From NCBI RefSeq assembly GCF_014698965.1, contig NZ_JACXAE010000060.1, forward strand, positions 1 through 64,000: a DNA stretch of 64,000 nucleotides, given 5' to 3'. The position numbers and the translations under genes are program-made. Source of the stretch: Iningainema tapete BLCC-T55. Its GTDB lineage: Bacteria > Cyanobacteriota > Cyanobacteriia > Cyanobacteriales > Nostocaceae. Below the pieces are notes generated by a model. The model was not told the origin of the DNA, ran no database searches, and saw only the letters and a program-made list of their open reading frames with translations. Position 1 is the first letter of the stretch. The number at the start of each line of letters is the position of its first letter. Of the stretch, positions 16,406 through 23,946 are shown piece after piece.

Positions 16406-16464
16406 AGTGTACCTTTTCTCTACTATTAGTGTTCGCTAGTGTGAGAATTAGGGGTTGAGAATAC
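16406..16464. repeat. Direct repeat, right copy at the YbjQ gene 3' end
   Basis: Partner of 15748-15808; contains the stop and last codons of the minus-strand tandem-YbjQ gene. The resident copy is probably this one. Confidence 0.8.
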
Positions 16465-17328
16465 AGTATTCTCTAATGGTGGGTCGTTGAGCGATAGGAT
16501 AAGTTGTGGTTTGGGGATATGATGATCGCTGCGGGTGGGGACTACTGCAGTACCTAAAGCGAAAAACTCGATGACATGGGAACTCCAAGAGTATTGTCCT
16601 TCATGAATGCGTGCGCCAATTATGCCCTCAGCCCCCAGATGAGCAGCTTCGACTTGCATTCTTTCCATTGCTAATTCTCGTGCTTCGTATAGTGCTTGGG
16701 TAAAATTTGTCATTTCCACGTTTTTACCGATGTTATTGAACCACTGACGTAACCCTTGATAGGCAACGTGATAGACGCAGTTACCCAATACCAAGCCGAC
16801 AGGGCGATAACCTGCGTTTAACATTGTCCAGAAATCTTGTCCTGATAAGTCGCTTGTAAAAGGTTTGCCTTTGTTGGTACGGTAAGAGGTAGTGCGTTCG
16901 GCTTTGCCGCTGCGCTCCGCGCAATCGCGTGCTACAACTGCAGTTCCAATCGCGACAAATTCGGCTAAGTTTGGTTCCCAAGGCATATGTCTGGCAGTGA
17001 GGCGTACTCCCACAATCCCATCTGCACCTAAAGCCAAAGCTTCCGCTTCCATTCGACTCATTGCTAATTCGCGAGCGTTGTACATTGCTTCAGAAAGTAC
17101 AGTCATTTCTACATTCTGATTCCAAGCCGCCGCCTGAAAGCCAATATGATACATTGAACAACCAAGCACAAGTCCTAGAGGATCAAAACCTGCTTCTTTG
17201 ACTAATAAAAATTCGTTTACAGATAAATCGCTGGTAAATAGACTTTGTTTTCCATTCCCACCCCGCATTGCTTGTAAACGTGTACGTGCATGTTCTGGTA
17301 TACCCATCTGTTGCTGAGGATTATTCAT
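16426..17328 (-). CDS. Tandem YbjQ-domain protein
   Basis: 300 aa with two YbjQ-type (heavy-metal-binding-like) domains, about residues 30-135 and 155-265. Each has the FTSDLS entry, a GLVLG motif, an ARELAMxRM helix, an LGAxGI(I/V)GxR strand and a final E(F)xAxGTAVV. Function of the family is unsettled; decamer-forming beta/alpha shells are known. No signal peptide or TM. Upstream lies a second tandem-YbjQ gene and a 129-aa gene, all on the minus strand, likely one transcript. Its 3' end was duplicated with the ParDE cassette. Confidence 0.8.
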   Translation of the reverse strand: MNNPQQQMGIPEHARTRLQAMRGGNGKQSLFTSDLSVNEFLLVKEAGFDPLGLVLGCSMYHIGFQAAAWNQNVEMTVLSEAMYNARELAMSRMEAEALALGADGIVGVRLTARHMPWEPNLAEFVAIGTAVVARDCAERSGKAERTTSYRTNKGKPFTSDLSGQDFWTMLNAGYRPVGLVLGNCVYHVAYQGLRQWFNNIGKNVEMTNFTQALYEARELAMERMQVEAAHLGAEGIIGARIHEGQYSWSSHVIEFFALGTAVVPTRSDHHIPKPQLILSLNDPPLENTVFSTPNSHTSEH

Positions 17329-17376
17329 AAAACAATATAAAAATTAGTAATTTAGAATTGACAATTGTCTCTTAAT

Positions 17377-18519
17377 TTAAATTTTTGAAAGTGGGTAAAA
17401 CATTAAGGTTTTACTTACTGGGTTTTGAGTGTTCTTAGCTTGTACAATTGCAGTCCCAACTGCGACAAAGTGTGCTATTACATCACGATAAGGACCTTGA
17501 GAGGAAAAAGAAGAAATGAACGAAGTAACAAGTGCATAAATAAAGAAACATCCCATCATTATTGGTATAATCATTGTCATAAATTCAGGATTTTTCATAG
17601 TCAGCACAAATACGAAAAACGATATAGACATAAATAGTAATCCGTTCAATAAATTGAGTAAATGTGAAGCAGATTGATAAACAATTTGTTCTACATCCAT
17701 TTCAATGTGCATTCCTACAGTACCCTCAGCTTCAACTTCCCTAGCTTCAATATCAAGGCGTTCAATTGCCAATTCTCGCGCTGCATTAAATCCTTCACTA
17801 AACTGAATCATCTCTTGATTTAACCGCCATCTTCCAGTTCTCAATAATCTGTTCCAGAATGATGGGTTAGTAATAGCGCGGGTTTGTGCGTCGCTATGCA
17901 CATAGTAAGAACAAGCACCAAAGACTATACCTTTAGGATAGTAACCTGCTTGGTATAATTTCCAAAATTCTTGTCCGCTCAAATCGCTGGTAAACGGTTG
18001 AGGGTCAAGTGGACGATGTGGTATTCTAATTGCAGTACCAATGGCAGTAAATTCCACCATACCCGTACCCCAGCTATGACGACTTTGTTTGAGCCGCACT
18101 CCAATAATTCCGTGTGCCCCTAACATTGCTGCCTCTGACTGCATCCGGCTAATAGCTAATTCTCTTGCTGCTAATTGTGCCTGTGTCAAAGCTTCAAGTT
18201 CACCAGTATAATTTCGGAAACCACGAAAGTACCCGTAAAAACCAACTTTGTAGAAACTGGTTCCGATGACAACTCCAATCGGTTCAAAACCTACTTCACG
18301 AGTAAGTAAATACTCGTTACAAGTAAAGTCACTTGTAAAAAAGTTTTGACTGACTTGTTTTTGTAGATTGAGACGTTGGCGAGCAATGTCTGGAATATTA
18401 TCAGCTTGGGAAAGCGTTGGCTTTTGTATTTGTATTGGTTGAGTCGCCAAAATATTGGATTCCCTAGCAGATTTTAACTTATTTAGCAAATACTGAGCTA
18501 AACTAGTAAATAGACCCAT
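17377..18519 (-). CDS. Tandem YbjQ-domain protein with a membrane insertion
   Basis: 380 aa. Two YbjQ-type domains: the first about 55-160, the second from about 172. The second is interrupted between its Glu-rich helix (RLDIEAREVEAEGTVGMHIE) and its terminal strand (AHFVAVGTAIV) by about 75 residues with two TM helices (LLFMSISFFVFVLTM and IIPIMMGCFFIYALVTSFI). Placing a hairpin inside the fold would tether the shell to a membrane. Follows the 129-aa gene by 9 bp on the minus strand. Confidence 0.75.
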   Translation of the reverse strand: MGLFTSLAQYLLNKLKSARESNILATQPIQIQKPTLSQADNIPDIARQRLNLQKQVSQNFFTSDFTCNEYLLTREVGFEPIGVVIGTSFYKVGFYGYFRGFRNYTGELEALTQAQLAARELAISRMQSEAAMLGAHGIIGVRLKQSRHSWGTGMVEFTAIGTAIRIPHRPLDPQPFTSDLSGQEFWKLYQAGYYPKGIVFGACSYYVHSDAQTRAITNPSFWNRLLRTGRWRLNQEMIQFSEGFNAARELAIERLDIEAREVEAEGTVGMHIEMDVEQIVYQSASHLLNLLNGLLFMSISFFVFVLTMKNPEFMTMIIPIMMGCFFIYALVTSFISSFSSQGPYRDVIAHFVAVGTAIVQAKNTQNPVSKTLMFYPLSKI

Positions 18520-18528
18520 AAAATATTA

Positions 18529-18918
18529 TCAGATGTGCATTACGAGTTTCTTGATTGCATTGCGCGTATCAGCACTACGTTGCGCCAACCGTGCTAGTTC
18601 TTGAGCAATTTCATAATTCCATTGCTCAAAGGGAATTTCGGTCGTTTTAATTACTATGCCTCGGACGACTTTAATTACTTTGGCAGACAGTGAACCGTAA
18701 CGTTGCCGACTGACTTGAAATCGGTATTCATCAAAGAATACAGTAATTTCTTGGATAGAACCAAGTCCAAAAAATCGCCGTTTGACGCGGGTATTTTTAG
18801 GTAAGATTTGTTGTAACTTTTTGGCAAGCAATCCTAGTAATTCTGGATTATCCTGCTGGTTTGTGCCTAAAGCAGCAGCGAGGATATCAACTTCTAACTC
18901 TTTTTCGATAAAGTCCAT
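18529..18918 (-). CDS. Unknown protein co-transcribed with the YbjQ genes
   Basis: 129 aa, soluble. Middle region RRFFGLGSIQEITVFFDEYRFQVSRQRYGSL is beta-rich and basic; the C-terminus is helical (WNYEIAQELARLAQRSADTRNAIKKL in description of residues 100-125). No recognised motif. The first gene of a likely three-gene operon with two tandem-YbjQ proteins, so a partner or regulator role is suggested by context only. Confidence 0.6.
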   Translation of the reverse strand: MDFIEKELEVDILAAALGTNQQDNPELLGLLAKKLQQILPKNTRVKRRFFGLGSIQEITVFFDEYRFQVSRQRYGSLSAKVIKVVRGIVIKTTEIPFEQWNYEIAQELARLAQRSADTRNAIKKLVMHI

Positions 18919-19011
18919 TGAGAATGCCTTTGTTAACGATTGAACTCGTCTATATTTAACATTCCCAATTTAAAACTCAAATTTATCTACATAAAAAAAT
19001 GTAAAATGTAG

Positions 19012-19040
19012 GGTGCGTTACGACTGACGCCTAACGCACC
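19012..19040. repeat. GGTGCGTTA...TAACGCACC inverted repeat
   Basis: Perfect 9-bp arms (19012-19020 and 19032-19040), a repeat often seen between cyanobacterial genes. It ends 13 bp before the right-hand duplication begins and so marks the island edge; a half copy lies near 62443. Confidence 0.8.
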
Positions 19041-19053
19041 ACAACAACCTTAC

Positions 19054-19341
19054 CTAGCTGAATTCTTCTACCTAAAACCAGAAACCATCATTCATGTGGA
19101 AGCAGCCACACCCCGCACTTTTGCTCGATACACAGCACGCGCTCAGGGTATTGTTGGTGGTATTGGACAAAGAATACCTACTTTTGGTCCCTTTGGTTTT
19201 GCCAATCGTACACCTATTAACCATCTCTGGCTTGTTGGTGACTCTACCCATCCTGGTGAAGGTACTGCTGGTGTGAGTTACTCGGCACTAACGGTAGTGC
19301 GGCAAATAGAGGCGGGAAAATTGTCAGTAAAGAATCATTGA
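19054..19341 (+). pseudogene. crtD 3' fragment (right copy)
   Basis: 95 codons starting LAEFFYLKPE and running through the C-terminal FAD box LWLVGDSTHPGEGTAGV to QIEAGKLSVKNH, then TGA. It lacks the rest of the enzyme and any start of its own, so it is non-functional. About 92 % identical in DNA to the resident gene, with mostly silent differences, suggesting it came from another functional crtD allele rather than decaying in place. Confidence 0.85.
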
Positions 19342-19364
19342 TGCTTGAACTAATGTAAAAGCTG

Positions 19365-19688
19365 TTACTCTTCAACCTCAATAACTTCACCCGGAGCAAT
19401 CCTCGCCAGTACACTGCGAACCTTTGGCATCAGTGGAAGCAAAGCGCTCAGGCGGTTGCTGGATGCAATCAAAACAACTACTGCAACCCCAGCTTGTTGC
19501 AAGTTTTGCTGATACCGTAAATTTTGGTCTGCTGTTAATAAAACAGTGAAACTTTCTTGTATCATGAGTTGCAGTAGTTCACCATTCTTCTTACCCAACC
19601 ATCCCATCTCCACAACTGTTCGTACTTTATAGTCAGTGAGTTCACGTTTAAGAGGTCGTGGAACACATTCATCAAGTAGAATGCGCAT
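19365..19688 (-). CDS. DUF5615 PIN-like toxin (right copy)
   Basis: 107 aa, identical to the left copy except for S instead of N in VRSVL. Only three base differences were seen by eye over both genes. Keeps the acidic PIN-like residues (LLDECVP, LLTADQNL). Overlaps its DUF433 partner by 17 bp. Confidence 0.82.
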   Translation of the reverse strand: MRILLDECVPRPLKRELTDYKVRTVVEMGWLGKKNGELLQLMIQESFTVLLTADQNLRYQQNLQQAGVAVVVLIASSNRLSALLPLMPKVRSVLARIAPGEVIEVEE

Positions 19689-19896
19689 AAGCAGTCAGCA
19701 TTTCCTTTGCTAATTCTAAGGCGGCGATCGCTTGTTCGCGTTTGACACTGGGAAAATGGTCTAGAAACTCATCAAGCGAATCACCTGCTTCAAGATAGTC
19801 AAGCAAAGTTTTCATCGGCACCCTCGTACCAACAAAAACAGGGGTTCCCCCCAGTATATCAGGGTCGCTATGAACAACACGCGATGGGGATGTCAT
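19672..19896 (-). CDS. DUF433 antitoxin (right copy)
   Basis: 74 aa, protein identical to the left copy at 9595-9819. Either antitoxin could neutralise either toxin, so the two modules would protect each other and the 9-kb segment between them. Confidence 0.85.
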   Translation of the reverse strand: MTSPSRVVHSDPDILGGTPVFVGTRVPMKTLLDYLEAGDSLDEFLDHFPSVKREQAIAALELAKEMLTAYAHST

Positions 19897-19933
19897 GGCA
19901 GTTTAAGCTTATTGGTGACAAATACTAATAGTG

Positions 19934-19948
19934 ATCGTAGCTTACGAT
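19934..19948. promoter_or_regulatory. Candidate operator: ATCGTA-GCT-TACGAT
   Basis: Same place relative to DUF433 as 9857-9871. Left arm C to G and right arm G to C relative to that copy, so symmetry is preserved; the outer arm has decayed (TAATA). Confidence 0.55.
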
Positions 19949-20082
19949 TATTCTCATTTAACCCTGCTCGAAGCGCGAGCGTATCCGTCTAGTGCTGTCT
20001 GAAGCAACCGAACCCCTTGCAATTGCTTGATAGAACAGGTTTAATATTTCTGCTCCCGATTGTTTGTATAAAGTAGTAGTTT

Positions 20083-20829
20083 ATGACAGGAACACAAGAA
20101 CAAGAAATCATGGATTTACGGGCATTGAATTTAACGCCCAAACAAATAGCTCGAAAACTAGGTATCAAAGTATCATCCGTCAATGCAACAATTCAAAAAC
20201 AAGCACAGCAAACCACATTAGATAGATTAGCTTTAGGAGAATTAGACCCCGTATACCAGTGTTTAGTAAGCGAGAATCTGATCCAATTGTTACCGAAGAC
20301 ACCAGAAAACAGCATCAAAAATTGGCTGACAAAAATCATCCCTGTAAAAAGCAACGACGATATTGATCGCGGTTTAGGATTAGTAGTTATTGCCAGGGTT
20401 GCTCGATACAATCAAATTACGGTTTGTAGTTACCTTTTAGATGTATGGTGTTTGGGTGTTAAAGATGTCATAGCACCACGTACAGTAGACAGGATAAAGT
20501 TTAAAGAAGTTGCACAAGAACTATTCAATCTATTTCCCGGAAAACCCCAAGAGGTTCCCCTTGAAGTTGCCCAAGGAATGATATTTAGTGCTTACGAATA
20601 CGCACAAGACTTAGGCTTTCAACCACACAAAGACTTTGAAAAATCGCGATCGCACATCGGACAATGGGATGGTATAGTACGTATTGAATGTGGTCGTAAC
20701 GGTAAACCTTTCTATGTCAATGGTCCCCATGATAACCCCAAAAAAATCATGGAAACATTGAAAAAAAGCCGGGGTGAAGGTAATTTTGATTTTATGATTG
20801 GTTCACCCCCTATCGAAGATGATTTTTAG
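20083..20829 (+). CDS. HTH protein with a conserved unknown C-terminal domain
   Basis: 248 aa. Residues 5-45 (IMDLRALNLTPKQIARKLGIKVSSVNATIQ, described by its positions) form a sigma-region-4/homeodomain-like helix-turn-helix. The C-terminal part has YAQDLGFQPHKDFEKSRSHI followed by a strand pair ending CGRNGKPFYVNGPHDNP; I have seen similar tails in cyanobacterial and actinobacterial proteins of unknown function. A regulator or nucleic-acid-binding protein is likely. It lies just outside the right-hand duplication. Confidence 0.6.
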   Translation: MTGTQEQEIMDLRALNLTPKQIARKLGIKVSSVNATIQKQAQQTTLDRLALGELDPVYQCLVSENLIQLLPKTPENSIKNWLTKIIPVKSNDDIDRGLGLVVIARVARYNQITVCSYLLDVWCLGVKDVIAPRTVDRIKFKEVAQELFNLFPGKPQEVPLEVAQGMIFSAYEYAQDLGFQPHKDFEKSRSHIGQWDGIVRIECGRNGKPFYVNGPHDNPKKIMETLKKSRGEGNFDFMIGSPPIEDDF

Positions 20830-20932
20830 TCAGCCTTGGGGCGTAAAAATCAAAGCCCTGATGAAATTGGTTTAATTGGGTGTGTCTCAACCGAAGAAAA
20901 TTTATCCACAACTTAAAATTGAGGATAAATAA

Positions 20933-22789
20933 TTATTTAGCAGTTTGTTCCTCTATAGGTGTGACTGTAATAGCAGGAGTAGGTATAACTTCTGCTGTCG
21001 GTGTTTCTTCTATAGAAGGTAGAAAAATTGGCGTGGGAGAAGAAACTTGCTCAGGCGTCTCTGTGGGTGTGGGAGTCGGAGTTAGGGTAGGTTCTACCTT
21101 TGGTTGCTCTGGCGTGGGAGTTGGTATAAGTTCTACCTTCTGTGGCTCTATGGGAGTTGGGATAAGTTTTATGTTCGGTTGCTCTGGTACGCTCGGAATC
21201 GGTGTAGGTAATGTTGGTGGGGTAGTAGGTACAATTTTTGAATTATTTACTTTACCTCGTGTTGGTTCATATTCATTAATTTTTGGTGTCAACGGTGGAT
21301 TTACTGTAGGTTTATATTCAGGCAGGAGCGTGGAGGGGGCAGGGGTAGAGACGTTCCGGCGGAACGTCTGTACGGGTGCAGGTGTAGATACATCCTGGTG
21401 GGGCGTCTCCATCATGGGTGCAGGGGTAGAAATTTTTTGGCGGGGTGTCTGTACCACAGGAGCAGGTATGAAACGATGCGAGTTAAACCAAGCAAACAAT
21501 CCTCCTCCCACTAAAATTCCCGTAGTTAAAATCCTGAGCGGTGAAACTAAAACCCTTTTGGGCGTAAACTGATGTGAAGAAGGTTCCACTACTACATTCA
21601 TTCGTGACAGCATATTTTCTACTAATGAGGATTGAGGGTTTACAAGTTCTGTGGTTGAGAGTAGATTAACATTGTGTGTACCGATGGAGACTCCCGTCGA
21701 ATCATTTAAAAATTCTCGTATTTGTATAGCTGTTTGAAGATAATTGATCGCGTCGGTATTTTCTCCCAAACATAGTGCGCGAGTACCAAGTTGATGCAGC
21801 GCCCAAGCTTCAGCACAAAGATCTTGTTTAGCTTGGGCTGCTTGTAATCCCCATTGCAGCACTTGTTTCCATAAACCCCAGCGGCGACTCAACGCGATTG
21901 CGCCTTCTACTGCTTCCACTAGGTACAAAACATCACCCCAACGATTGGTTTTAAGGCCTAATTCAATGATTTGTACGATCGCATCTATTTCTGCCGTCAT
22001 TTTGGGTTCCACTCGTTGCTGTTGTACTAAGTTTGTGAATAACGAGATGCCATCGGCAACTATGCTTGCAACTACTAGCTGTAGATATTTGGGTTCCGTT
22101 AATATAGTACAAAGCGATTCTTCTAAGTTTGAATCCCGATGAGAAATAAACCTTCTGCCCTCTGCCTCCTGCCTCCTGCCTTCTTCAATGGCGTTTATAG
22201 AAATGAAGCGTTGAATCCGTTTTGTTGACGAAGCGATTAAAAATGTACATTTGCTAGCTACATTCATTAACTCCAACACTTCAAACTCAAACAGTTTACC
22301 ATCATCATCCAGTACAATTAGAGCTTGTTTGTCTTCAATTTGTGGACGGATTTGCTTGTTCGTTGGTTTATAGGGAATGTCAGTTTCATAAAAAGCTTCC
22401 CAAATTGATTGGAGTAAATCGTTTACATTTGGATGAAGAGGGGATAAACTTATTATACCATCACTAAAAGATGATAAAATTTGCTCTGAATGTAATATAC
22501 TTAACAATATAGCTTTTCTTTCCCACTCGCACTGACTACATAACTCCACTGATTGACCAGATATTAAGGTAGCGATCGCCTTCAATACTAACTCGTGATC
22601 TTGGAGTAGGAGACTTTCGTCCGTGGGCATCAAAGATGGCTTATGGCTAGAACATACGGTAAATAGCTGTTCTGGCGTTGCCACATCTGCCACAGCACCC
22701 CAAATTGAACCAATCTTGATGATATGGTTCCCTACAGCTAATCCAATCATTTCGCCCTGGATATGATTTGCGAAACTGCTTTGATGCAT
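20933..22789 (-). CDS. TPR-like membrane protein with a Pro/Thr-rich tail carrying palindrome-derived repeats
   Basis: 618 aa. Residues 1-260 resemble a degenerate NTPase region (QALIVLDDDGKLFEFEV, a Walker-B-like strand, but no P-loop). Residues 265-370 are helical, TPR-like (AWALHQLGTRALCLGENTDA). A TM helix spans about 419-437 (ILTTGILVGGGLFAWF). The rest is a Pro/Thr-rich extracytoplasmic tail. Residues about 445-482 contain three related 13-14-residue units (VQTPRQKISTPAP, METPHQDVSTPAP, VQTFRRNVSTPAP) encoded by copies of the 29-bp palindrome. EEGRRQEAEGRR near residue 205 comes from a CTGCCTCC low-complexity repeat. Function unknown; a cell-surface or signalling scaffold is possible. 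Confidence 0.65.
   Translation of the reverse strand: MHQSSFANHIQGEMIGLAVGNHIIKIGSIWGAVADVATPEQLFTVCSSHKPSLMPTDESLLLQDHELVLKAIATLISGQSVELCSQCEWERKAILLSILHSEQILSSFSDGIISLSPLHPNVNDLLQSIWEAFYETDIPYKPTNKQIRPQIEDKQALIVLDDDGKLFEFEVLELMNVASKCTFLIASSTKRIQRFISINAIEEGRRQEAEGRRFISHRDSNLEESLCTILTEPKYLQLVVASIVADGISLFTNLVQQQRVEPKMTAEIDAIVQIIELGLKTNRWGDVLYLVEAVEGAIALSRRWGLWKQVLQWGLQAAQAKQDLCAEAWALHQLGTRALCLGENTDAINYLQTAIQIREFLNDSTGVSIGTHNVNLLSTTELVNPQSSLVENMLSRMNVVVEPSSHQFTPKRVLVSPLRILTTGILVGGGLFAWFNSHRFIPAPVVQTPRQKISTPAPMMETPHQDVSTPAPVQTFRRNVSTPAPSTLLPEYKPTVNPPLTPKINEYEPTRGKVNNSKIVPTTPPTLPTPIPSVPEQPNIKLIPTPIEPQKVELIPTPTPEQPKVEPTLTPTPTPTETPEQVSSPTPIFLPSIEETPTAEVIPTPAITVTPIEEQTAK
21345..21454. repeat. Three tandem palindrome-derived units inside a gene
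   Basis: 29-bp units at 21345-21373 (nearly intact GTAGAGACGTTCC palindrome), 21384-21412 and 21426-21454 (diverged). Start-to-start spacing is 39 and 42 bp, both multiples of three. Confidence 0.8.
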
Positions 22790-22962
22790 AAATTTTCCTT
22801 CCAGGCAGGTGAGTGGTTTTTTCTCTATTCACATCAAATTAGCTGATTTCACGATAAAATTTTAATTAATTGATAATATTTTTTTGCACCCCACTCAAAA
22901 TTACCCACTTGGCATTGTCGAGTTACAGCCTTTTGGAAAGAAGCTTCAGGTTGCTGATGTAT

Positions 22963-23190
22963 TTATGCAGATACTTTCAGTTGTCCCCTGCCTAATTTTT
23001 CTAGAAACTCAGATACACTGGAACAGCCTACTTCTTGAATGATTGGCTGTAACCCTTCCCATCCCTCTTCAGTTACAGTTAAATTTCGTTTCCGCTTCTT
23101 TGCGCCAAAAGCTTGCGGTCTACCTTCATGATATATCAAGTTGGCTTTGCTATTTGGATGCTGTCCTGGCGCGTGCTTTTCCCTTTCCAT
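22963..23190 (-). CDS. Small basic conserved cyanobacterial protein
   Basis: 75 aa from ATG 23190; the longer frame to 23367 adds an unlikely Cys/Arg-rich extension, and a purine-rich GGGAAGAAG lies upstream of 23190. MEREKHAPGQHPNSKANL, then a basic KKRKRNLTVTEEGWEGL and an amphipathic SSVSEFLEKLGRG. I recall this compact protein as widespread in cyanobacteria; it resembles a small DNA-binding protein but the role is unknown. Confidence 0.65.
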   Translation of the reverse strand: MEREKHAPGQHPNSKANLIYHEGRPQAFGAKKRKRNLTVTEEGWEGLQPIIQEVGCSSVSEFLEKLGRGQLKVSA

Positions 23191-23316
23191 GCTCTGTCTT
23201 CTTCCCTTTGACAATATCTTTACTATATTATCTCCGATCCCATTGCCATTTCTATTAAATACTCCTATAATAGAATATGGCGACTTAGAAAGCGCACTTG
23301 AGGTAAACCCCGTCCT

Positions 23317-23608
23317 ATGACGAGGAAGGGGCGGCAATTTATAAAACCTACACCCATCACGACACAACCTACATTCGTTGACACACCTGTAGAAACAATC
23401 CGCTCCGGCAGTACTAACTGGTTATCATTTCCGAGCGGAAATAAAACAGACTACCTAGCACTTGATGAAATCCGTCGTGATGCTGGAACACAGCCCAGGG
23501 CTGCAATTGGAAGATCAGATGGAGGATGGGCAACAATTAGAGCCTGTTACAGTTTTTTATGACGGGGAATCGTACTGGTTAGCTGATGGCTTCCATGACC
23601 TTTTATAA
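23317..23608 (+). pseudogene. Frameshifted ParB-like nuclease domain fragment
   Basis: The frame from 23317 ends its recognisable part with LALDEIRRDAGTQPRAAI. From 23501 the +1 frame continues with the expected LEPVTVFYDGESYWLADGFH. Both are neighbouring pieces of the ParB/sulfiredoxin-like domain found in cyanobacterial plasmid and phage-type regulators. A shift of one base joins them. The domain then stops (taa at 23606) before its end. So a truncated, frameshifted gene remnant. Confidence 0.65.
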
Positions 23609-23822
23609 GCATACTCTCAAGCATCAGCTTGTTGAGGTTGTGTCAAAAAACACAGAACCACAACTTGTTGAGGTATGTAAGCGCTTGGAGAAATTAAGAA
23701 AATGTAACTTAGATCCCTTCGAGGTAGAAATTCTCAATTTACTTGAACGCCCAGTAGCATTTACACCATTTGAATTAGAGTATCTTGCTCAAATTGAACA
23801 ACGCCACACTTGCAGAACTTGA
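23595..23822 (+). CDS. Possible small protein, unknown
   Basis: 75 aa from ATG 23595. Charged and helical (QLVEVCKRLEKLRKCNLDPFEVEIL). It overlaps the tail of the ParB-like remnant in another frame and lacks a clear ribosome site. May be part of the decayed region rather than a live gene. Confidence 0.3.
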   Translation: MTFYKHTLKHQLVEVVSKNTEPQLVEVCKRLEKLRKCNLDPFEVEILNLLERPVAFTPFELEYLAQIEQRHTCRT

Positions 23823-23946
23823 ACGTGTTACCGCACTTGGCTTGATAAATACTGATTTTATTTGTGCGTCCCGATCATAACTTAGTGACAAGTAGTAGCA
23901 ATAATTTGGTGGAGATGCACTGAGCGAATCATTCCGAATTCAGAGC

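Larger units (their letters stand above)
19054..19982. repeat. Direct duplication, right copy
   Basis: Counterpart of 9009-9905, same order and orientation (crtD 3' end, DUF5615, DUF433, palindrome). About 30 bp longer because of extra sequence between the crtD stop and the toxin. Confidence 0.9.

Noticed and set aside
20880-21572. 230-codon plus-strand frame rich in Gly and Val
   Set aside because: Complement of the Pro/Thr-rich tail of the 618-aa gene; low-complexity shadow.
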